A stretch of DNA of 64,000 nt. Origin: Bacteroidetes bacterium SB0662_bin_6 (GTDB lineage: Bacteria; Bacteroidota; Rhodothermia; Rhodothermales; VXPQ01). A program made the translations under genes and the position numbers. The notes beneath the pieces are model-generated. The model saw only the letters and a program-made list of their open reading frames with translations, was not told the origin of the DNA and searched no databases. The DNA is taken from contig VXPQ01000014.1 in the NCBI GenBank assembly GCA_009839485.1, forward strand, positions 1-64,000. Reading direction: 5' to 3'. Below are positions 7,872-17,039 of the stretch, in pieces. Each line of letters opens with the position of its first letter. Position 1 is the stretch's first letter.

Positions 7872-9386
7872 ATGCGCAAGAAAGGCTGGATATGGGGTGC
7901 GGCGCTGCTTCTCGCAGGCATTCTCCTCATTTTGATGCTTGGTCTGGATCGCGGCAATGCGCCGGGGTTCGTGCTCTTTTTCGGCAGGTTCCATCCCGCC
8001 ATCGTGCATTTCCCGATCGCGTTGCTGCTCCTGGCGGCATTCGTCGAATTGTTCGGAGCGCGTTCCGATAGGATTGCGAAGGTGCGACCGGCAGTCCCGT
8101 TTCTGCTTCTGCTGGGGGCGCTGTCCTCGCTGGCCGCGGTCGCGCTTGGCTATATGCTTTCCCTTGCCGGAGGATATGAAGAGGGGTTGTTGACCCTCCA
8201 CATGCGCCTGGGACTCGTCGTGACGGTGCTGGCATTCGGCCTGGCGTTTGTTTCGGCCTGGTTGCCGGAGGCGGGCAAGATATACCGGACGGTCATGGCC
8301 GCGCTGATCGTGCTGGTCGTGCTTGCCGGGCATTTCGGAGGCAGTCTGGCGCGTGGGAGCGGGTATCTCACCTACTATCTTCCGGGGCCGGTCAAGTCCC
8401 TTTTCGGGGTCCGCAGCGGCGCTCCCGAGGGGCTGATCGCCAATGTGGATTCGGCGTACGTGTATGCCGATCTGGTGCAGCCGGTGCTGGACCGGCGATG
8501 CATCTCGTGCCATGGCCCCAGCAAGTCCCAGGGGGCCTTGCGGCTCGATACGCCTGAGGGTATTGAAGAAGGGGGCCGAGACGGCCCGGCTTTTGTCTCC
8601 GGGTATCCGGCGCAAAGCGAAATCGTGCGCCGCATCACGCTCCCGTCGTACGACGAGGACGCCATGCCCCCCGACGGAGGCCCGCCGCTCGATGTGGGTG
8701 AAACCGAGGTGATCCGGTGGTGGATCGAAAACGGTGCCTCATTCGATATGCGCGTGGCGGAGATTGAAGAGACCCCGACGGCGGTAACCACTTTTCTCGC
8801 CCGCGTGTCGCAGCCCCGCGCGGAGCGTCGTTCCGGCATTTTTGCGCTGGATGTGCCGGACGCGGATACGAGTGCGGTTGCCGCCTTGTCCGGAACGGGT
8901 CTGATCGTGTCGCGCATTGCGCCGGATGCACCATTCCTGCAGGTGGCCGCCACCAGCGTGCGCGGGGCTTTCGGGGATGCTGAATTGGAAGCCCTGCAAT
9001 CCGTGGCGCCACAGATCGCTATGCTGGATATCGGACATACGCAAGTGACCGACGCCGGCGCCGCATTTCTTGCAGAGATGCCGCACCTTGTTCGCCTGCA
9101 TCTCGAAGGCACGAGCGTGAGCGATGCGGCGCTCGAACAGGTAGCCGGTCTGGAACACCTCGAATACCTGAATCTGTACGGTACGGGGGTGACCGACGCT
9201 GGTCTTGAACATGTGTACGACCTGCAAGCGCTGCAATCCATATATCTCTGGCAAAGCGGCGTGACCGATTCCGGCGCCGATGCCCTGCGCGCCGCCCGGG
9301 GCGATATCGAGGTGAATATCGGGAATACCCTGAGCACCGTGCCTGATTCCACGGCAGCGGAAGGAGCAACCGGCGGGGCGTTGTGA
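7872..9386 (+). CDS. DUF2231 membrane domain - cytochrome c - LRR fusion
   Basis: ATG 7872 (MRKKGWIWG) follows the previous stop by 13 bases. The 504-residue product has an N-terminal DUF2231-type membrane region: FHPAIVHFPIALLLL, with several transmembrane helices up to about residue 165. A planctomycete-type cytochrome domain follows, with haem motif CISCH near residue 210 and MPPDGGPP. The C-terminus has leucine-rich repeats (LDIGHTQVTDAGAAFL, LNLYGTGVTDAGLEHV). The architecture suggests a membrane-anchored electron carrier presenting a protein-binding surface. The LRR ligand is unknown, and the link to the DUF1553 cytochrome is inferred from operon position. Confidence 0.88.
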   Translation: MRKKGWIWGAALLLAGILLILMLGLDRGNAPGFVLFFGRFHPAIVHFPIALLLLAAFVELFGARSDRIAKVRPAVPFLLLLGALSSLAAVALGYMLSLAGGYEEGLLTLHMRLGLVVTVLAFGLAFVSAWLPEAGKIYRTVMAALIVLVVLAGHFGGSLARGSGYLTYYLPGPVKSLFGVRSGAPEGLIANVDSAYVYADLVQPVLDRRCISCHGPSKSQGALRLDTPEGIEEGGRDGPAFVSGYPAQSEIVRRITLPSYDEDAMPPDGGPPLDVGETEVIRWWIENGASFDMRVAEIEETPTAVTTFLARVSQPRAERRSGIFALDVPDADTSAVAALSGTGLIVSRIAPDAPFLQVAATSVRGAFGDAELEALQSVAPQIAMLDIGHTQVTDAGAAFLAEMPHLVRLHLEGTSVSDAALEQVAGLEHLEYLNLYGTGVTDAGLEHVYDLQALQSIYLWQSGVTDSGADALRAARGDIEVNIGNTLSTVPDSTAAEGATGGAL

Positions 9387-9456
9387 GGCGGGTGACAGGG
9401 CGGCGAACATACATGGGCTCCTGTATAACCGGTTTTTGCATGGATAGGGCGGTCGC

Positions 9457-11322
9457 ATGAAAAAATGGATGCTCATCGCGGGTCTTGTGGTATTGTGCGT
9501 GCTTGTGGTGCTGGTGCGGCAAAGCGGGGGCGAGCAGGAGACATCGGCGGATGCGATCGTGGCTTCCGTGTTGGGGAATATGGAACTCGTGGCCGAGGCC
9601 GGCGCCGGTACGTTCACCTATGCGGTGGATGCGGACGGGGCACGGGCGGTTTTCGGGCGCGGGCGCCATCTCGTGGTAGTGGATGTGTCGGATCCGGCCC
9701 GCCCTTCCGAACGGCATGCGGTCTCTTTATCCGGGGATATCCTTGATGTGCGGCTTTCCGGGGACCGGGCCTATGTGGCCGCCGACACGGCCGGGCTGCG
9801 GATCGTCGATGTGGTTGAGGGGGTTGAGGTCGGCAGCCTGGGCTTCGATGACCGGGCGTACGGCGTGGAGGTTTCCGAGCCCTATGTCTTCGTAGCGGCC
9901 CGGTCAGAGGGGTTGCGCGTGGTGGATGTTTCCGACCCGGCCAACCCGGTGGAAATCGCGGCGCTCCCCACGCCCGACGAGGCTGTGGGCGTCGTGATCC
10001 AGGGAGCGTATGCATATGTCGCCGATTCGTACGAAAGCATGCGCGTCGTGAATGTGAGCGATCCATCGGCGCCCGAAGAGGTGAGTTTTGTGCCTTTTTC
10101 GAGTTATGATCATGGGGCTGCGTGGAACGTAGCTGTGGATGGGGAACTGGCGGCTTTCACCATCCCCGAAAAAGGCCTCCGTACGGTCGACATTACCTGG
10201 CCGGACAGTGTCCGCAACCACGGGTTGTATTACCAGAAACTCCGCGCCCCGGCCGATGTGGCGTTGCGCGGACATCTTGCCTTCGTAGCCGATCAGGAAG
10301 CGGGTCTGCGGGTGCTCGATCTGACCGATCCGCAAAACCCCCTGGAGATCGGCGCTGCGCCGTTGCCGGGCAGAGCATTGAGTATCCGACTGGAGGGGGA
10401 TATCGCCTACGTGGCGGCAAAGGAGGCCGGGTTACGTCTTGTGGACATTTCAGCGCCGAACGATCCGTGGGAAATCGGTTTTCTCGATGACGGGGACACC
10501 GTACTGGATGTGGTTTCGGCAGGGGGAGCGTTGCTTGTCGCCGGGTTGGAAAATGGGGTGTACCGGTATGATGGCGGGAGCGAACTTGTACGCCGGTTCG
10601 AAGGCCGGGTTGGGCGGATCGTGCTCGACGGCCCTCGCGTGGTGACGGCGGGACGGGATGGCGTGCAGGTGCATGAAGAAGAACAGGTGTCTGTCAGCAT
10701 GACCGGCAAGGCGCATGGCGTGGCCGCCCGGGGCGGCGTCATTGCGGCGGCGGAGCCGTTGGGCGTGCGGATTCTGGAGGCGGGTTCCGGCGGCGCCTTG
10801 CAGGAAGTCGGCTTTTTCGGCGTGGATTGGGCGGATGATGCCCAAGAGAAGGAATTCCTGCGCACTCCGCCCGCTGCCTGGGACGTACTTCTTGAAAAGG
10901 GCCGGGCCTATGCCGCATTCAACGACGGTCTCTATGTGCTTGATCTGGAGGGCCCCGATGCGCCGCGTCTTGCAGGACGGATGGAAACCCCTGAGCGGGT
11001 CTACCGGCTTGTCCGGTCCGGGGGCCGGCTGTTTGCGGCTTGCGATGACGGGCTTCGGGTAATCGATGTGAGCGGCTCTTCTCCAGAGGAGGTGGCTTTC
11101 GTTCGGACCCCCTCCTATGCGACGTCTCTGCTGATGGACGGCGACACGGTGTATGTCGGCGATCTGAGCGGAAGAGTGCTCGCTGTCGACATATCCGGCG
11201 AAGAGGTGCAGGTTACCGGTATGTGGCGTGTCGCCGACCGGGTCTATGCGCTTGCCCGCGCCGAAGAGGGGATTGCCGTTGCTGCCGGGACGCAGGGCCT
11301 GCGTATTGTATCGCTACAGTGA
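9457..11322 (+). CDS. LVIVD-repeat beta-propeller protein, membrane-anchored or secreted
   Basis: The product is 621 residues. It has an N-terminal hydrophobic anchor (MKKWMLIAGLVVLCVLVVLV) and then at least eight LVIVD repeats of about 45 residues, recognisable from LRVVDVSDPANPVEIA, LRVLDLTDPQNPLEIG and LRVIDVSGSSPEEVA. Each repeat pairs an Asp-Pro turn with a following A-Y-V-A strand (AYVADSYE, AYVAAKEAG). LVIVD proteins are extracellular propellers with no assigned chemistry. The gene starts 70 bases after the LRR-cytochrome gene and probably closes the operon. Confidence 0.83.
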   Translation: MKKWMLIAGLVVLCVLVVLVRQSGGEQETSADAIVASVLGNMELVAEAGAGTFTYAVDADGARAVFGRGRHLVVVDVSDPARPSERHAVSLSGDILDVRLSGDRAYVAADTAGLRIVDVVEGVEVGSLGFDDRAYGVEVSEPYVFVAARSEGLRVVDVSDPANPVEIAALPTPDEAVGVVIQGAYAYVADSYESMRVVNVSDPSAPEEVSFVPFSSYDHGAAWNVAVDGELAAFTIPEKGLRTVDITWPDSVRNHGLYYQKLRAPADVALRGHLAFVADQEAGLRVLDLTDPQNPLEIGAAPLPGRALSIRLEGDIAYVAAKEAGLRLVDISAPNDPWEIGFLDDGDTVLDVVSAGGALLVAGLENGVYRYDGGSELVRRFEGRVGRIVLDGPRVVTAGRDGVQVHEEEQVSVSMTGKAHGVAARGGVIAAAEPLGVRILEAGSGGALQEVGFFGVDWADDAQEKEFLRTPPAAWDVLLEKGRAYAAFNDGLYVLDLEGPDAPRLAGRMETPERVYRLVRSGGRLFAACDDGLRVIDVSGSSPEEVAFVRTPSYATSLLMDGDTVYVGDLSGRVLAVDISGEEVQVTGMWRVADRVYALARAEEGIAVAAGTQGLRIVSLQ

Positions 11323-11564
11323 ACCCAGGTATGGAAATGCCCGATCCCCGGTAGACCGTCCGGAAAAATCTGCTTGCGCTATCGGTCCGGATTGCGGCGT
11401 TTCATGATATGGCCGTGCCGGGCGAAGGTAATGTCTCCAGCAATCGGTTTGAGTTCCGGCGCCGGGGCGCGCAATTGTTTTTGCGCCAGTCTTTGCATTG
11501 CCCTACATTGCAACGGGGCATTATGGCCTCCTCCAGCCTTTTCACCCAATCTTTTAAGGACATC

Positions 11565-11969
11565 ATGATCACAGGAATGCGTTCTTTTTCTCTTTGGAGT
11601 CTTGCGGCCGTTGTACTGATCCTGAGCGGTTGCGCCGGTTCGGGCCAGACGGCCCATCCTCTTGCCGGCAACTGGGACTACGTCGTCGAAACGCCCGACG
11701 GCAATTATGAGGGTACGTTCACGTTCACGGACGGCGAAGAAGGGCTCATGGGTTCGATTATCGGGGACGGTTTTTCGGAAGCTCTTTCTCTGGCGGGTAT
11801 TACGTTCGCGGAATCCATGCTCGATTTCGAGTTCAATACGCCCGATTTCGGTAGAATGCAGGTCAGCGTCCAGGTGGACGGCGACTCGTTTTCCGGAACC
11901 CTGAACGTAGTCTCCTACGGCATGGACGCGCCTATATCGGCCATGCGGGCTGCCTCGGAAGACGAATAA
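11565..11969 (+). CDS. Small lipoprotein, hypothetical
   Basis: The start ATG 11565 is preceded by TAAGGA at 11555-11560, a reasonable ribosome-binding site. Earlier in-frame starts give no signal. The product is 134 residues with a lipobox (LILSGC, Cys near residue 22). The mature domain is rich in short strands with a W-D-Y-x-x-x-T-P-D-G start (GNWDYVVETPDGNYEG) and GDGFSEALSL, like small calycin or lipid-binding barrel domains that measure substrate levels. The exact family is not recognised. It ends acidic (AASEDE). Confidence 0.68.
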   Translation: MITGMRSFSLWSLAAVVLILSGCAGSGQTAHPLAGNWDYVVETPDGNYEGTFTFTDGEEGLMGSIIGDGFSEALSLAGITFAESMLDFEFNTPDFGRMQVSVQVDGDSFSGTLNVVSYGMDAPISAMRAASEDE

Positions 11970-12129
11970 AACCCGCTTGCCGAGAGACGGCGCCGTTCCG
12001 TTTCCGCGCATCCTTGCAGGGGTACGCCGCGGACGCTTTCAGGAAAGTGTCACGCCGGAATAATGCGTCCGCGTGGTTCATTTTGTCATGCCGGCAAGAC
12101 ATTGCCGGTACGTTTGTCACAGATACGTC

Positions 12130-13365
12130 ATGGAGCGCCTGATCAGTCTTCTGGGCCTTGTCGTCTTCGTGGCGCTGGCATGGGTGATCGGCGAGCGCAG
12201 GAAGTCGATAGACCTGCGCATTGTAACGGGCGGCCTTTTGCTGCAATTCGGGCTGGCCCTTTTCATTTTCAAAACACCGATCGGAGCCGCCGTATTTCAG
12301 GTGGTGGGATATTTTTTCGAATCCCTTCTGGGGTTTGTCGATGCCGGGACAAGCCTTGTATTCGGAGAGGAGTACGTGCATCACTTCTTTGCTTTCAAGG
12401 TGCTGCCGACCATCATTTTCTTTTCGTCGCTGATGTTCGTGCTGTATCACTTGGGCCTGTTCCAGAAGGTAGTCGAGGCGTTCGCGTGGGTCATGCGGCG
12501 TACGCTGGGCACATCGGGAGCGGAAACGGTGTCCGCCGCGGCGAATGTCTTCGTGGGACAGACCGAGGCCCCGCTGATCGTGGGTCCCTACGTGGAAAGC
12601 ATGACGAAATCCGAACTGATGGCGCTGATGGTGGGAGGGTTCGCCACCATTGCCGGGGGGGTGATGGCGGCCTATGTGAGCATGGGCGTGGATGCGGTGC
12701 ATCTGCTTGCGGCCTCGGTGGTTTCCGCGCCGGCCGCGCTGCTGGTCGCCAAATTGATGATCCCCGAAACGGAACAGTCCCCTACCATGGGGCATGTTTC
12801 CGTGCAGGTAGAGAAAAAACATGCGAATGTCGTGCATGCGGCGTCGGAAGGCGCCCTCGAAGGGCTGAAACTGACCCTGAATGTGGCGGCCATGCTTATC
12901 GCCGTGCTGGCGCTGGTGGCGCTGGTCAACGCCGTGTTGTCCGCTACGGGCGGATGGGTAGGCGGGCTTTTCGGGTACGATAACTGGGACTGGTCGATGT
13001 CCAATATTTTCGGGTACGTTTTTGCGCCGTTTGCCTGGTTGATGGGGATTCCCTGGATAGATGCGCTCCACGCCGGCGAATTGATGGGCATGAAAATGGT
13101 GTTCAACGAGTTTATCGCCTACACGCAGATGATCGAGTGGCAGCAACCGGGTTCGGGCGTCGAGCTCAGCGAGCGCAGCACGCTTATTCTTACCTACGCC
13201 CTGTGCGGCTTCGCCAATTTCGGGAGCATAGGTATCCAGATCGGAGGGATCGGGGGGATCGCGCCCAAGCGCCGCGCAGACCTGGCGCGGCTTGGCATAC
13301 GGGCCATGATCGGCGGCACGCTCGCCATGATGATGACGGCGTGCGTGGCCGGGATACTGCTTTAA
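12130..13365 (+). CDS. nupC: Concentrative nucleoside transporter (CNT/NupC family)
   Basis: I take ATG 12130 (MERLISLLGL), which places the first membrane helix at the N-terminus as in the family. The 411-residue product shows the CNT signatures VSAAANVFVGQTEAPLIV near the middle and the gate/core region IGGIGGIAPKRR near the C-terminus. There are about ten hydrophobic segments, plus NEFIAY, which holds conserved Asn/Glu of the nucleoside site. CNTs import nucleosides with Na+ or H+ across the inner membrane. It sits alone, so salvage context is not evident locally. The family call is strong; the substrate is uncertain. Confidence 0.9.
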   Translation: MERLISLLGLVVFVALAWVIGERRKSIDLRIVTGGLLLQFGLALFIFKTPIGAAVFQVVGYFFESLLGFVDAGTSLVFGEEYVHHFFAFKVLPTIIFFSSLMFVLYHLGLFQKVVEAFAWVMRRTLGTSGAETVSAAANVFVGQTEAPLIVGPYVESMTKSELMALMVGGFATIAGGVMAAYVSMGVDAVHLLAASVVSAPAALLVAKLMIPETEQSPTMGHVSVQVEKKHANVVHAASEGALEGLKLTLNVAAMLIAVLALVALVNAVLSATGGWVGGLFGYDNWDWSMSNIFGYVFAPFAWLMGIPWIDALHAGELMGMKMVFNEFIAYTQMIEWQQPGSGVELSERSTLILTYALCGFANFGSIGIQIGGIGGIAPKRRADLARLGIRAMIGGTLAMMMTACVAGILL

Positions 13366-13394
13366 CGGCTTCGGGTAAGGAAACCGTTGCGGGT

Positions 13395-13406
13395 TCCGGG
13401 CCCGGA
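13395..13406. repeat. 12-bp perfect palindrome in a convergent intergenic region
   Basis: TCCGGGCCCGGA at 13395-13406 reads identically on both strands and lies between the convergent ends of the transporter gene and the DUF1761 gene. It could help a bidirectional terminator, but there is no T-tract, and such GC palindromes arise by chance in GC-rich DNA. Confidence 0.3.
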
Positions 13407-13501
13407 CAGGCGGATGTCCCGTATCCGCTCGCATACAGGGCAGCCGCGTTCTTCCGAACGGCATGCCCTTATGAATCCTGTCCGCAGATGGGGCCCGGGA
13501 A

Positions 13502-13903
13502 CTACCAGGCGCCGAGGATGCCGCCCATCACGGTGAAGTTGACGGCATGGTATCCCGCATTGATGAGAAACAGTTTCAGGGATTTCTGCTCGAACAGGTA
13601 CATGGTGCCGATTGAGGCGGCTACCCATCCGACTCCGGCGAGCGCGCCGGCGGTCAGGCCCCAGGAAAACGTGGCCTCCGCCCCGAGGAACATGTCGAGG
13701 TTGAAGGCAATGATCAGCCCCAGAATGAAGGCGGTGCCGTAGGTGCGCAGCATATTGCCGCCCTGCACGTCTTCGTCCGAAAAGCCGTTCTCCGCCATCC
13801 AGGCCTTGCCGAAAAGGACGGGTGAATACCAGAGCATGCCTACGACGAAGCTGGAGAGGGCCGCCACGACGACGGAGAGGTAGTTTATCGAGGAGAAATC
13901 CAT
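13502..13903 (-). CDS. DUF1761 family membrane protein
   Basis: The product is 133 residues. The N-terminal helix (YLSVVVAALSSFVVGMLWYS) is followed by the conserved WYSPVLFGKAWM, a second helix around TYGTAFILGLIIAFNL, a third around AGALAGVGWVAASIG and a C-terminal helix with GGILGAW. This matches DUF1761, small inner-membrane proteins of unknown role. It is monocistronic and convergent with the CNT transporter gene. Confidence 0.85.
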   Translation of the reverse strand: MDFSSINYLSVVVAALSSFVVGMLWYSPVLFGKAWMAENGFSDEDVQGGNMLRTYGTAFILGLIIAFNLDMFLGAEATFSWGLTAGALAGVGWVAASIGTMYLFEQKSLKLFLINAGYHAVNFTVMGGILGAW

Positions 13904-14048
13904 GGTACTGCGGAAATTGGTGGTGAGGCAGTGATTCGCGTCATCAACCTAACAAAAACTTCATTTTAAAGCGAGGGTGCGGGGGAGGACGTTCGCTTCG
14001 CGGGTCGAATAATGCGCCCGGGTACGAAAATCCCGATGCGGCTTGACG

Positions 14049-15212
14049 ATGCATGAGGAAGTGGATTATACTTTCCGGCAACTATCCGCTATGTTCGTTG
14101 GAGAATCTTCCGGGAGTATGAAACCTGTCACTGTGCTTACGATCAACGGCGGCGGCATGCGCGGGCTCTACGCGACGTACGTGCTGCACACGCTTGCGGA
14201 GTGTTTCGCCACTCGCCGGGAAGTGAACGGACTCGATATCGGCAAGGGCTTCGATCTGGTCGTGGGAACCAGCACCGGCGCGATTCTGACAGCCGGTATC
14301 GCAGCAGGCATTCCCCTCGAGCGGATTATGGCCCTGTACAAGGAGGCGGGTCCGCAGATATTCAAAGATCCGGTGCCGCCTTATGACAAATCGCTCAAGC
14401 TCTCCCGAAGAATCAGCTTTTACCACTGGTTGTGGCGACATCGCCGCCGGGCCGGAAATTCCAACGAGAAACTGGAATCCGCGCTTCGCGATACGTTCGG
14501 GGAACTCACGTTCGGTGAACTCTACGAGCGGCGCGGCATCGGGGTCTGTGTCCCGGCCACGTCTTATCTGCACCACACGCCGCGCATATTCAAGACGCCG
14601 CACATCCCCGACAAACAACGGGACAACGATGTCCTGTTGGCGGACGCCTGTCTGGCCAGCAGCGCGGCGCCCATCTATCTTCCGCTCGCATCCATCAAAG
14701 CGGATGGGCTGGAAGACCAGATCTACGCCGACGGCGGCTTGTGGGCCAACAACCCCGTGCTCATCGGGCTTTTGGAGGCGTTAGCGGTTTCGGCGCCCAG
14801 ACAACCGGTAGTCATCCTGTCGGTTGGAACCTGTCCTCCTCCCTCGGGAACGCTGCCGCCGGAAAATCTCGATCAGGGCGTTGCGGAGTGGCGAAGCGGC
14901 ATCCGCGTCATGGAATTGGCGATGAACGTCCAGGTGTATGCCGCCTGTAATGCGGTGCTCCGCCTTGTGGATCAACTGAATCGCCTTAAAAAACGGGTAC
15001 ACATTCTCCGCTGCGAGGAGTCTATCCCGTCCTCGAAACAAGCCGAACTGCTTCAACTCGACTCGGCTTCGCAGGATGCCCTGGACCTGATGAAGCGCCT
15101 CGGAAACAAGGATGGCCACGACACCTTTCGCTGGTGCCAGAAACCTGTAGGCGAAGACGGCAAGTTGCTCGACGATATTTTTGATCGGATGCCGGCGTAT
15201 GAGGTGTTGTGA
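14049..15212 (+). CDS. Patatin-like phospholipase
   Basis: ATG 14049 is used; internal Met codons at 14091 and 14118 are alternatives because no clear ribosome-binding site decides. The 387-residue product carries the full patatin set: oxyanion loop GGGMRG near residue 37, nucleophile elbow GTSTG near 77 and catalytic Asp in DGGLW near 232. Patatins hydrolyse acyl esters of phospholipids or lipids, usually in the cytoplasm. The N-terminal part resembles stand-alone patatins and those used as CBASS effectors, but no nucleotide cyclase gene is near. It has no signal peptide and ends 95 bases from the tRNA gene. Confidence 0.88.
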   Translation: MHEEVDYTFRQLSAMFVGESSGSMKPVTVLTINGGGMRGLYATYVLHTLAECFATRREVNGLDIGKGFDLVVGTSTGAILTAGIAAGIPLERIMALYKEAGPQIFKDPVPPYDKSLKLSRRISFYHWLWRHRRRAGNSNEKLESALRDTFGELTFGELYERRGIGVCVPATSYLHHTPRIFKTPHIPDKQRDNDVLLADACLASSAAPIYLPLASIKADGLEDQIYADGGLWANNPVLIGLLEALAVSAPRQPVVILSVGTCPPPSGTLPPENLDQGVAEWRSGIRVMELAMNVQVYAACNAVLRLVDQLNRLKKRVHILRCEESIPSSKQAELLQLDSASQDALDLMKRLGNKDGHDTFRWCQKPVGEDGKLLDDIFDRMPAYEVL

Positions 15213-15306
15213 GGCGCCGTCGGCTTATGCTGCCTTGAGGGGGCTGGGGCGCCGGCTTTGGAGCAATGGAATCCTGATACTTGCTCGCCCGGATCAAACA
15301 AAACAG

Positions 15307-15380
15307 TGGCGCGGGAGAGACTCGAACTCTCGACCTTACGATTATGAGTCGTACGCTCTAACCTGCTGAGCTACCGCGCC
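15307..15380 (-). tRNA. tRNA with CAU anticodon (Met, possibly Ile2)
   Basis: The minus strand folds into a complete cloverleaf of 74 nt. The acceptor is GGCGCGG/CCGCGCC, the D stem GCTC/GAGC, the anticodon stem TACGA/TCGTA with loop CTCATAA, and the T stem GAGAG/CTCTC with loop TTCGAGT. The anticodon is CAU. The lack of a mispaired first acceptor base argues against initiator tRNA. Elongator Met is the simplest call, but a lysidine-modified Ile2 tRNA has the same anticodon and cannot be excluded by eye. CCA is not encoded. Confidence 0.93.
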
Positions 15381-15590
15381 GGATCCGGAAACCGGACCGG
15401 GGCGCATTATACGAGCCGCGCTGCAGAGAGTTCGAGCGCTTCCGTATGCATATGCCATGAATGCGCTTCGTACATTGGAGGGTGTTCGCCGCATGGATTT
15501 CCGGGGCGCATGCGCTTCCGCCGGCACACCGGCCTGTGCGGCCCGAATTGCCGCCCGCAACTTCTCGTTTCCCGATCCGCAGTAGAGTAC

Positions 15591-16784
15591 ATGTCCTGGA
15601 CTTCCGTCATAGGCCAGCAGCGCGTCTCGGATGCGCTTCGCCGCACCATCTCCACGGAGCGGGTGGCTCATGCCTGGCTGTTCTACGGGCCGGAGGGCGT
15701 GGGTAAGCGGGCTGCCGCCATAGCGTACGGCAAGGCGCTGCTTTGCGAGCAGGGCGGGGACGAAGCGTGCGGTGCCTGTTCATCCTGTGGAAGAGTGGAC
15801 CGGATGGTGCATCCCGACCTGCATATTCTGATGCCGTATCCTTCGGATGCCGACCCTGCGGATATTGGCGAACGCATCCGGCTCATCGGACAGAATCCGT
15901 ATGCGGCGGTCGACTTCGTGCGCCGGCCCTCGCTGGACGACCCGACCCGCTCTTCCAACAAACAGGCGCTGTATACCGTGGCGCGCGTTCAGGAAGAGAT
16001 GTGCCGGGCCATGAGTTTCCAGCCCGTAGAGGGCCGCTACAAGGTGGCCGTGGTCAGCGATGCGGAGCACCTGCGTACGGACGCCGCCAACATGTTTCTC
16101 AAGATGCTGGAAGAGCCTCCGCCGAAGACCGTTTTCATCCTTACGACCAGCCGTGCGGATCGCATCCTCGCCACCATTGTTTCCCGTTGCCGCCGCCTGC
16201 GGTTCGATCCGCTCACTCCCGAGGCCATCGAGCAGGCGCTCATCGGGAAGGAAGGCGTAGCGCCGGAACTTGCCGCAACGCTTGCCCGCATGGCGGACGG
16301 GTCGTACACCGCCGGACTCGACCTGGCGAAGAACGAGGATTTGCGCGCGCTGCGGGAGCTGGTGCTGGACTTTTCCCGGGCGGCATACAGCCGAAACGTC
16401 GGGAAAATAGCCGATATCGTGGAGCGGACCGCGCGGTTCGGGCGCGATCAGGTAGGGCATGTGCTGGAACTGCTCCTCCGATGGATCCGGGACCTTATGC
16501 TCTACCGGGCGATGGGCGGGGCGGCTCCGCTGGTCAATGTGGATCAGGCGGAAGCCATTGCCGGATTCACGGAACGCCTTCCCAAGGCCGATATCGAGGC
16601 CATGGCGTCGGTCGTCGAAGAGGCGATCGTGCTGGTCCGGAGCAATGTGCATGTGGCCCTGACCTTGACCGTGCTGGCCGGGGAGCTGGGCGAGGCCATG
16701 CGCGGTCCGCATTCCGGCAAATTGTATATGCCGCTGAGCGATGCCTACGGCGGCAAGGATGCATCCCTTGGAAGGACCGGATAG
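15591..16784 (+). CDS. holB: DNA polymerase III subunit delta'
   Basis: ATG 15591 (MSWTSVIGQQRVSDAL) gives the usual delta' N-terminus; longer in-frame starts cross the tRNA-side spacer. The 397-residue product has a Walker A-like loop (GPEGVGKR) near residue 33 and a four-Cys zinc site (C..C..C..C in ACGACSSC) near 60. It also has the clamp-loader region with LKMLEEPPP and SRCRRLRF, the sensor/arginine-finger segment. It is part of the replicative clamp loader, acting at the replication fork. The length is slightly above the usual 330 residues, with an extra segment around residues 85-115. It is read as a single gene. Confidence 0.93.
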   Translation: MSWTSVIGQQRVSDALRRTISTERVAHAWLFYGPEGVGKRAAAIAYGKALLCEQGGDEACGACSSCGRVDRMVHPDLHILMPYPSDADPADIGERIRLIGQNPYAAVDFVRRPSLDDPTRSSNKQALYTVARVQEEMCRAMSFQPVEGRYKVAVVSDAEHLRTDAANMFLKMLEEPPPKTVFILTTSRADRILATIVSRCRRLRFDPLTPEAIEQALIGKEGVAPELAATLARMADGSYTAGLDLAKNEDLRALRELVLDFSRAAYSRNVGKIADIVERTARFGRDQVGHVLELLLRWIRDLMLYRAMGGAAPLVNVDQAEAIAGFTERLPKADIEAMASVVEEAIVLVRSNVHVALTLTVLAGELGEAMRGPHSGKLYMPLSDAYGGKDASLGRTG

Positions 16785-16863
16785 TTTGTTTCCCGTTCCC
16801 GGTTGTTTCGCAATCGTATAGAGAAGCTCTATTTCTCGAGAGAAAATCATATCCATGCATTTA

Positions 16864-16891
16864 TTGCATAGATATAATATATTCTATGCAA
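16864..16891. promoter_or_regulatory. Operator-like inverted repeat in an AT-rich spacer
   Basis: TTGCATAGA (16864-16872) and TCTATGCAA (16883-16891) are a perfect 9-bp inverted repeat, centred on an AT-only 10-base spacer and flanked by further TGCAT words. It lies in the 255-base gap between holB and the GroES-like gene, both of which end here, so it is not obviously upstream of either. It could bind a dimeric regulator or be a terminator without a GC stem. Confidence 0.4.
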
Positions 16892-17039
16892 AAATTGCAT
16901 GATTCAAATAATGCCCTTAAAAACCGATGTTGGCCCACAGATTGTGTAGAGCGCTACGCTACGCCCGACGAGGTAAAAACACTTGCACAATTTCGAATCC
17001 GGCTCGCCAAGCTTTTCTTTCCCGCCCGATCCGCGGCGC

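Noticed and set aside
14049-15212. Patatin as a CBASS effector
   Set aside because: No CD-NTase, no cap genes and no other effector are within reach. The neighbours are a tRNA, holB and a DUF1761 gene.
15307-15380. tRNA gene as an integration site for an island
   Set aside because: I found no repeat of the tRNA 3' end nearby and no integrase, so no attachment site can be supported.
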